From an uncultured Gemmiger sp. (GTDB lineage Bacteria; Bacillota; Clostridia; Oscillospirales; Ruminococcaceae), in assembly GCA_944388145.1 (NCBI GenBank), contig CALXHQ010000003.1:178143-242142 (forward strand): DNA of 64,000 nucleotides, read 5' to 3'. The first letter of the stretch is position 1. Every line of letters begins with the position of its first letter. The translations under genes and the position numbers were made by a program. Positions 59,324 through 64,000 of the stretch are shown here, in pieces. The notes beneath the pieces were generated by a model that was given only the letters and a program-made list of their open reading frames with translations, did not search any database and had not been told where the DNA came from.

Positions 59324-60736
59324 TCACCGCTGGCCGTGGTCTTTTTCTTTCTGTTGCGGCTCGGTCTGCTCCATCGCCAGGACCCGATCCACGTTGTTCT
59401 TAACCGTCAGCAGCTCCCGCATGGCGGCGCGGGCCTGCCGGTACTCTCCGTAAGCCTTTTTCTTATTCGCCAACAGCCGGGCATACTCGGTCTGAAGCTC
59501 CTTGACCGTGGGCAGCTTCTTCACATTCAGCTCGTTGAAGGCTTCCTTGGCGGCCTGGTGCAGCAAGATTTCTTCCTCATGCTCCTGCCGGAATTTCTTT
59601 GAATATCCGGCCTTGCGGTAGGCCACATAGGTATCGCGGGTCTTGGCGTAGTTGACGATGTGGGTGCGCAGTACGGCAATCTCGGCCATGCGCTTCTCGG
59701 CGGCCTTGATCTGGTCGGACAGCGCGTTGTAGCAGGCCGTCGCCTCTGCTGTTTTTGTTTCCAGATCGGCATAATCCAGCAGCCTGTGTTCGGACAGGTA
59801 GTTGAGGGTCTGCGCCATCTGTTTGAGGTTGAACACCTTCGCCCAACGGGCATACCCGGCGCCTTTCCCGGCCTGCAATTTTGCCTGGATGTCCACCAGC
59901 AGATTGACCTTGGGCGGAACGACCTGCGGAGCAGATTGCTTGCGGGGCGTATGCTCTTTCTTGCCGGAGAGGATCGCCAGCAAATCGTCCAGCGTGTAGC
60001 CGTCCCCCAGCCGGTCAAAGCGGACGTTGTTGCCCCAGCCCTCCGCGCCGATGGAGATGGTTTTACCGCGCCGGTGAACGGTAAAGCCGTCCTGCTCCAG
60101 CAGACGCAGCAGTTCCTCCAGGCTGGTCGGTTTCTGCGCCAGCGCCCGGTCGATGGCCTGGCGCAGCTGCTCCTTGTGAGAGGGCTTGGCTGCATCGCCC
60201 AGCCATTTGTTGTAGCTCCGGCCGCGCCGCCTGGGGGCCTCCACAATGGAGTAGCCGTTCTCGATGCAGATGGTGTCGCTCAGGCGGTGGACGGCACGGG
60301 TGCTGCCCCAAAAGTTGCGGAACTTGCGGTCGCACTCCAGCGCGGTGGAGTTCCATATAATATGGTTGTGGGTGTGAGATTTGTCGATGTGGGTGCAGAC
60401 GATGAAAGCGTGTTTGCCCTTGGTGAAACGCCGGGCCAGCTCCACGCCCAGGCGGTTTGCTTCCTCCGGCGTGATTTCGCCCGGCACAAAGGACTGCCGC
60501 AGGTGGTAGGCGATTACATCGTCTTTGCCGCGCACCCGGCCGGTGCGGGCAGCGTAGGTCTGCTTGTCCAGCAGGAACTGGGCGTCGGCCACGCGGCTGT
60601 CACACTCATAGCTGGTGATGAGCCTGCCGTGGTCGGTCTTGTCTGGATTTTTTACATAGTCGATGATGTCGCTGATCGCCTTGCCGACCGTGCGGCCCTT
60701 GCCGGCGTGCAGCGGTATGATGCGGGTGGTGGCCAT
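59324..60736 (-). CDS. MOBP-type relaxase (VirD2/MobA-like mobilisation nuclease)
   Basis: A 470-residue conjugative relaxase that nicks oriT and pilots the DNA strand. The N-terminal relaxase domain has the three-His motif VCTHIDKSHTHNHIIWNST (near residue 120) and an early Tyr-containing AISDIIDYVKNPDKT, with DVIAYHLRQSF in between. The C-terminal half is coiled coil (TKTAEATACYNALSDQIKAAEKRM) without a helicase domain. GAAGGAGG precedes the ATG at 60736. A partial mobC lies at the window end and possible oriT repeats directly upstream. Confidence 0.9.
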   Translation of the reverse strand: MATTRIIPLHAGKGRTVGKAISDIIDYVKNPDKTDHGRLITSYECDSRVADAQFLLDKQTYAARTGRVRGKDDVIAYHLRQSFVPGEITPEEANRLGVELARRFTKGKHAFIVCTHIDKSHTHNHIIWNSTALECDRKFRNFWGSTRAVHRLSDTICIENGYSIVEAPRRRGRSYNKWLGDAAKPSHKEQLRQAIDRALAQKPTSLEELLRLLEQDGFTVHRRGKTISIGAEGWGNNVRFDRLGDGYTLDDLLAILSGKKEHTPRKQSAPQVVPPKVNLLVDIQAKLQAGKGAGYARWAKVFNLKQMAQTLNYLSEHRLLDYADLETKTAEATACYNALSDQIKAAEKRMAEIAVLRTHIVNYAKTRDTYVAYRKAGYSKKFRQEHEEEILLHQAAKEAFNELNVKKLPTVKELQTEYARLLANKKKAYGEYRQARAAMRELLTVKNNVDRVLAMEQTEPQQKEKDHGQR

Positions 60737-60795
60737 GTGGGGGCCTCCTTCCTCCCGGTGTACGGGTAAAACTTTGCTCATCCTGTGCGGTTTTT

Positions 60796-60856
60796 ACAGG
60801 CCATGACACAGGCCATGATCCTCATAACTTAGTCAGTGACCAAGTTAGTGACTAAG
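60796..60856. repeat. direct and inverted repeats upstream of the relaxase (oriT candidate)
   Basis: Two direct copies of ACAGGCCATGA (60796-60806, 60808-60818), then the perfect inverted repeat CTTAGTCA/TGACTAAG (60828-60835 with 60849-60856), which also contains direct AGTGAC(C/T)AAG copies. Arrangement beside a relaxase suggests the nicking site or a MobC/regulator binding region. Confidence 0.5.
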
Positions 60857-60898
60857 ATAGGTGGCCTCTCATGTTGTACTTTCTCTTACCAAATGGGT

Positions 60899-60927
60899 TT
60901 GATAAAACGTGAAAAATCCCGTATAAT
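60899..60927 (+). promoter_or_regulatory. sigma-A promoter for the AlbA/Schlafen-type gene
   Basis: TTGATA (60899-60904), 17-base spacer, perfect TATAAT (60922-60927). Confidence 0.65.
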
Positions 60928-60967
60928 AAAAATACAATTCCAACACGGAAAGGGGGCTGTTGCTCCT

Positions 60968-62428
60968 ATGACAGAAGCCGAACTTCTGAAACTCATTCAA
61001 GGCGGTGAGAACATCCAGGTGGAATTTAAGAAATCCACCACCGAGATTACAAAGGATGTCTATGATACCGTCTGCTCGTTTTCCAACCGGGACGGAGGCA
61101 CGATCATCCTGGGCGTCAAAGACAACGGGGAGATTTTGGGTGTGGCCCCGGATGCGGTGGACCGCATGAAAAAGGACTTTGTGACTTCCATCAACAACGG
61201 GCAGAAAATCAATCCGCCTCTCTATTTGCAGCCGGAAACCTGTACGGTAAACGGACGCACACTGCTGATCATCCAGGTGCCGTCTGGCAGCCAGGTCTGC
61301 CGCCATCACGGGCGGATTTTTGACCGCAGCCACGAGGCAGACATTGATATAACCGACAACTCCGATATGGTGTACCAGTTGTACGCCCGGAAAAGCGGCA
61401 GCTACTTTGTCAACAAAGTGACCCGCTTCCAGATGGAGGATCTGCGCCCCGATCTGATCGAACGCGCCAGAGCCATGACAGCCAGCCGCATGGCCAACCA
61501 TCCGTGGAAGTCGCTGTCAGATGAAGAACTGCTGCGCAGCGCGGGACTGATTTTGAAGGACCCCGAACGGCAGCTCGAAGGCATCACGCTGGCGGCGATC
61601 CTTCTGTTCGGCAAGGACTCCACGATCCTGTCCGTGCTGCCGCAGCACAAAACAGACGCCATCTTCCGGGTGGAGAATGTGGACCGCTACGATGACCGGG
61701 ACGTGATCATCACAAACCTGCTGGACACCTATGACCGGATGATCGCTTTCGGTCAGAAGCACCTCAGCGACCCCTTTGTGCAGGAGGGCGTCCAGAGCGT
61801 CAGCGCCAGGGACCGCATCCTGCGGGAAATCTGCTCCAACAGCCTGGCGCACCGGGATTATTCCAGCGGCTATGTGGCGAAATTTGTAATCGAACGCGAC
61901 CGGCTCTACACCGAGAACGCCAACCGTTCCCACGGGCATGGTGCCCTGCATCTGTCCTCCTTTGAGCCGTATGCCAAGAACCCACCCATCTCCAAGGTGT
62001 TCCGGGAGATCGGGTTGGCGGACGAGCTGGGGTCCGGGATGCGGAATACTTATAAGTATACGAAGCTCTACTCCGGCGGGACCCCGGAATTTATCGAGGG
62101 CGATGTGTTCCGCACAGTGGTTCCGCTGGCCCCGATTGCGGTGGAAAAGGTCGGGCCGCAGGACACCACCCAAGTTACCACCCATGTCGCCACCCAAGTT
62201 ACCACCCATGTCGCAATTTTGGCATTTTGCAAAGAACCGCGATCCAAAACGGAAATTATGGAACATTGTGGATATAAAAATGCAAAGAACTTTACACAGC
62301 TCCACCTTCGTCCCTTGTTGGAAAGCGGGCAGCTTCAAATGACGGTCCCGGATAAACCGCGGAGCCGCAACCAGAAATATGTGACCGCTCAAGGAGAACC
62401 ACAGAATAATGCAACCCATCACAATTGA
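60968..62428 (+). CDS. AlbA_2/Schlafen-domain ATP-binding regulator
   Basis: A 486-residue protein. N-terminal AlbA_2 (Schlafen AlbA) domain (IQVEFKKSTTEITKDVYDTVCSFSNRDGGTIILGVKDNG), a middle region, then a GHKL-type ATPase-like domain (SARDRILREICSNSLAHRDYSSGYVAKFVIERDRL and ELGSGMRNTYKY) and a C-terminal winged helix (SKTEIMEHCGYKNAKNFTQLHLRPLL). A tandem TTQVTTHVA-type repeat lies near residues 400-415. Such proteins are common on ICEs as putative regulators or defence factors; target unknown. ATG at 60968 after AAAGGGGG. Confidence 0.8.
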   Translation: MTEAELLKLIQGGENIQVEFKKSTTEITKDVYDTVCSFSNRDGGTIILGVKDNGEILGVAPDAVDRMKKDFVTSINNGQKINPPLYLQPETCTVNGRTLLIIQVPSGSQVCRHHGRIFDRSHEADIDITDNSDMVYQLYARKSGSYFVNKVTRFQMEDLRPDLIERARAMTASRMANHPWKSLSDEELLRSAGLILKDPERQLEGITLAAILLFGKDSTILSVLPQHKTDAIFRVENVDRYDDRDVIITNLLDTYDRMIAFGQKHLSDPFVQEGVQSVSARDRILREICSNSLAHRDYSSGYVAKFVIERDRLYTENANRSHGHGALHLSSFEPYAKNPPISKVFREIGLADELGSGMRNTYKYTKLYSGGTPEFIEGDVFRTVVPLAPIAVEKVGPQDTTQVTTHVATQVTTHVAILAFCKEPRSKTEIMEHCGYKNAKNFTQLHLRPLLESGQLQMTVPDKPRSRNQKYVTAQGEPQNNATHHN

Positions 62429-62648
62429 GAAATATGCCGACATGGTCATGCGAAACAACAAAGGTTATAACCGGGCGGACCTTATCAAATCGCTGCGCGC
62501 AGCACTGGCGGCCAAGCAAAACGGTGCCAAGTGCATGATTTGTGGGCAGCCCATCTGGGCCGCAGGCAGCGCCATCACGGGAGAAAACCTCTGCTTCACC
62601 TGCACGACCGGCGAGACGGATGACAACGAAGATTACGAGATTGAATGA
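62409..62648 (+). CDS. small zinc-ribbon-like protein
   Basis: A 79-residue protein with two CxxC knuckles (KCMICGQPIW; NLCFTCTTGE), a helical start and an acidic tail. It overlaps the end of the AlbA-type gene by 20 bases; AGGAGAA lies before the ATG. Such ribbon proteins are frequent on clostridial mobilizable elements; function unknown. Confidence 0.65.
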   Translation: MQPITIEKYADMVMRNNKGYNRADLIKSLRAALAAKQNGAKCMICGQPIWAAGSAITGENLCFTCTTGETDDNEDYEIE

Positions 62649-62654
62649 GGAAAA

Positions 62655-62695
62655 GGGTGTCGGAGTCATGTATGCTCCGGCACCCTGCCTTTATT
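62655..62695 (+). terminator. terminator after the zinc-ribbon gene
   Basis: GGGTGTCGGAG (62655-62665) pairs with CTCCGGCACCC (62675-62685), followed by a T-rich tail. Confidence 0.6.
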
Positions 62696-62721
62696 TGGGC
62701 CATGTGTTTTATTGCAATCAA

Positions 62722-62746
62722 ATTTGCCAGACAGTGTCTGGCAAAT
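62722..62746. repeat. perfect 12-bp palindrome
   Basis: ATTTGCCAGACA and its exact complement flank one base. It lies between two convergent transcription units and may be a regulator- or recombinase-binding site. Confidence 0.6.
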
Positions 62747-62846
62747 CTCATTGGGCAATTTTGCTTTTCTTCGTCACCTGGTTTATAGGCCGCCGCACTT
62801 ACTTTCATACTAATTTCGATAGCAATATTAGCACAAAAGTAAAGTC

Positions 62847-62879
62847 AAAAATGCCGGGCGCTCACTCCCGGCACTTTTG
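62847..62879 (-). terminator. terminator after the CD1845-like gene
   Basis: AAAAGTGCCGGG pairs with CCCGGCATTTTT on the minus strand, eight-base loop; self-terminating T and A runs at both ends. Confidence 0.75.
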
Positions 62880-62889
62880 CGTTTCCTGT

Positions 62890-63201
62890 TCAGCCATACA
62901 CCGCGTCCTGGATCGCAAACCGCAGGTCCTGCACCTTGCCCACCAGCCAGGCAGCGGCCATCGGAAGGCCCAGCGGGCTGACCAGAAAGGCGATCACCAG
63001 CAGGATCACGCCGTTTTGCGGCGAGTAGGTCACCAGCACCGCGACCCCCAGCAGCGCCACCACCGTGGAGGCCAGGCCGAAGATGAAGCTGGACACATAC
63101 AGCAGTCCAAAGCATACCCAGGTGAACAGCATCAGCGCCAGCACTACCGGCGCAGCCAGGATTTTCAGCCCCAATTTCAAAACAAACAGCACCGCTCTCA
63201 T
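62890..63201 (-). CDS. small membrane protein of the conjugation module (CD1845-like)
   Basis: A 103-residue protein with three or four hydrophobic segments (LVVLALMLFTWVCFGLLYVSSFIFGLAS-like region and GVILLVIAFLVSPLGLPMAAAWLVG). It resembles the CD1845-type small membrane proteins of Tn1549/CTn-like elements. ATG at 63201 overlaps the upstream stop (ATGA), so it is coupled to 63198-63503. Confidence 0.7.
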   Translation of the reverse strand: MRAVLFVLKLGLKILAAPVVLALMLFTWVCFGLLYVSSFIFGLASTVVALLGVAVLVTYSPQNGVILLVIAFLVSPLGLPMAAAWLVGKVQDLRFAIQDAVYG

Positions 63202-63503
63202 TTCAGCGCCTCCTTCCGCCAGTCCAGATAGGGCTGGCACAGTTCTTCCACGGCTTTTTCATCCGCCTCTGTGACCTCCCGGCGGCCTTTCGTCCTGCGG
63301 AGCAATTCAAAGTCCTGGTAATCTGTGAGCAGCAGGTCAAACAGTTCCTCCGGGGTCCGGCAGAGGATGCCGTCCACGCAGTAGCGGGAATCCTTGTTCC
63401 AGGTCAATCGGACATAGCCGCGCTTGCAGGGGAGGACTTCTTCCTCCGGGTCGCGCAGCAGATACTCTTGAAACAACTCCAAGATATTTTCAAATGTCAA
63501 CAT
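63198..63503 (-). CDS. hypothetical protein of the conjugation module
   Basis: A 101-residue, mostly charged protein (LFQEYLLRDPEEEVLPCKRGY, then REVTEADEKAVEELCQPYLDW). No signal or membrane segment. It starts after an AGGTGAAG site and is coupled to the small membrane gene. Recurrent on clostridial ICEs; function unknown. Confidence 0.65.
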   Translation of the reverse strand: MLTFENILELFQEYLLRDPEEEVLPCKRGYVRLTWNKDSRYCVDGILCRTPEELFDLLLTDYQDFELLRRTKGRREVTEADEKAVEELCQPYLDWRKEALK

Positions 63504-63529
63504 CAGCCTTCACCTCCGTTTCTGATGAT

Positions 63530-63558
63530 ATTATCGCCTGCGGCCCGCAAAAGTGCAA
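63530..63558 (-). promoter_or_regulatory. putative promoter for the hypothetical/CD1845-like pair
   Basis: On the minus strand TTGCAC (63553-63558), 17-base spacer, GATAAT (63530-63535). Confidence 0.5.
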
Positions 63559-63571
63559 CGATACGGGCAAA

Positions 63572-63620
63572 GAAAAAAGAGGGAGGCCCGGCGCAGCTGC
63601 ACGCACACGCCGGGCCTCCC
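63572..63620 (-). terminator. intrinsic terminator on the mobC side
   Basis: A perfect 11-bp stem (63583-63593 with 63608-63618), then a T run on the minus strand. Confidence 0.85.
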
Positions 63621-63623
63621 CTG

Positions 63624-63785
63624 GGGTACATCTGACCAATCCCCAGTACTGCTCAATTCTACTAAAAAGTGCTGTCTACTGCGTTGCGAAACCTTGGAAT
63701 ACATCAAGTATTCCTGCGGTTCCGCGCCTTGTATCCACCGCTTTTTAGCGAATTTTTCAACACTTTTGATTGGCCAGATGCACCC
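63624..63785. repeat. 162-bp imperfect inverted repeat (MITE-like)
   Basis: Terminal 18-mers are inverted copies with 16 of 18 matches (63624-63641 against 63768-63785), the centre is the perfect hairpin GGAATAC-ATCAA-GTATTCC (63696-63714), and CTAAAAAG/CTTTTTAG occupy matching inner positions. The whole unit is palindromic around 63705. It may be a miniature transposable element or a structured RNA; no transposase gene is inside. Confidence 0.65.
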
Positions 63786-63808
63786 TGCAGCCGGGGTGTA
63801 TGCCCCTG

Positions 63809-64000
63809 TCACGACAGCTTTGCCAGCTGGGTCAATATTCGATGCACCCCGTCCCACAAAGCCTCCTGTCGCCGGGTTATATCCTCCAGGTCGGCGTCAT
63901 AAATGCGCCCGGTCTCATGCACCCGGCGGGTCAGCTGGTTTAAGTTGTTGCTGGAATAGCGCATCAGGGAGACAAGCTCTTTCAGCTCCGGCAGTTCCAG
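63809..64000 (-). CDS. mobC: MobC relaxosome protein (C-terminal part, cut by window end)
   Basis: The 63 visible residues end with YSSNNLNQLTRRVHETGRIY and DLEDITRRQEALWDGVHRIL, typical of the C-terminus of MobC/MobB-type mobilisation accessory proteins that help the relaxase bind oriT. The N-terminal part lies beyond the window. It is separated from the relaxase at 59324-60736 by other genes, unlike the usual adjacent mobC-mobA order. Confidence 0.8.
   Translation of the reverse strand: MELPELKELVSLMRYSSNNLNQLTRRVHETGRIYDADLEDITRRQEALWDGVHRILTQLAKLS

Larger units (their letters stand above)
63504..63808. other. spacer with promoter, terminator and large inverted repeat
   Basis: 305 bases containing the promoter for the hypothetical gene (63530-63558), the mobC-side terminator (63572-63620) and the 162-bp inverted repeat (63624-63785). 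No gene is supported. Confidence 0.7.

Noticed and set aside
63531-63857. A 108-codon minus-strand frame across the inverted repeat
   Set aside because: It spans a terminator and the MITE-like palindrome and overlaps mobC out of frame.

Overview
The window is a GC-rich stretch of a Gram-positive, endospore-type Firmicute chromosome. Strong AGGAGG-type ribosome binding sites, spoIIE, the dipicolinate synthase pair, a spoVA cluster, DivIVA- and FtsZ-type division genes and uronate catabolism point to a gut clostridium of the Oscillospiraceae/Ruminococcaceae kind (the Subdoligranulum/Gemmiger/Faecalibacterium neighbourhood is my inference; no rRNA is present to prove it).

Positions 1-43100 are ordinary chromosome. 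They hold a partial Sir2 deacylase; NAD(P)HX repair (nnrD); a GH13 glucosidase with a divergent AraC regulator; cysE; a PC4-like/HD pair; a membrane protein; a DivIVA-like gene and ftsZ; a sporulation block (spoVFA-spoVFB for dipicolinate synthesis plus a murA homologue, then two paralogous LytM/SpoIIQ-like proteins whose metal ligands are lost); rsmE and prmA; spoVAC-AD-AE for dipicolinate uptake; uxuA-uxuB with a divergent AraC regulator; an Ig-like lipoprotein with a long TPE-repeat tail; gltX; spoIIE; an EF-G-like GTPase; the GGGtGRT/NifU-like pair; an O-antigen-ligase-like protein; an MFS carrier; hisS; and a YitT protein.

Positions 43100-45030 look like a small phage-type regulatory remnant: a sigma-like DUF1492-type protein and two tiny ORFs, divergent from an XRE repressor and an ImmA/IrrE protease. 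The repressor promoter contains a perfect palindrome. At 45100-45410 a promoter plus the 5' half of a tRNA-Met gene is followed by an intact tRNA-Met(CAT). This is the probable left attachment site of an integrated element.

From 45500 to the end of the window lies that mobile element. It carries a tyrosine integrase with an embedded helix-turn-helix, an excisionase-like protein, a DeoR-like regulator, then a complete sortase-assembled pilus operon (48557-56760), two further tyrosine recombinases (one catalytically dead), a MOBP-type relaxase, an AlbA/Schlafen-type ATPase-like protein, small conjugation-module proteins and a truncated MobC. The pilus operon reads tip adhesin - small protein - SipA-like - backbone pilin - class B sortase - basal pilin. 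This is the gene order of the streptococcal FCT (Cpa-SipA-FctA-SrtC-FctB) pilus, and the SipA homologue carries the same catalytic Ser-to-Asp and Lys-to-Gly replacements known for streptococcal SipA. I regard this pilus island on a mobilizable element, with recombinases next to it, as the most interesting system in the window. Two palindromic repeats of possible MITE/RPE type (52109-52188 inside the sipA-like gene, 63624-63785 next to mobC) are further points of interest.
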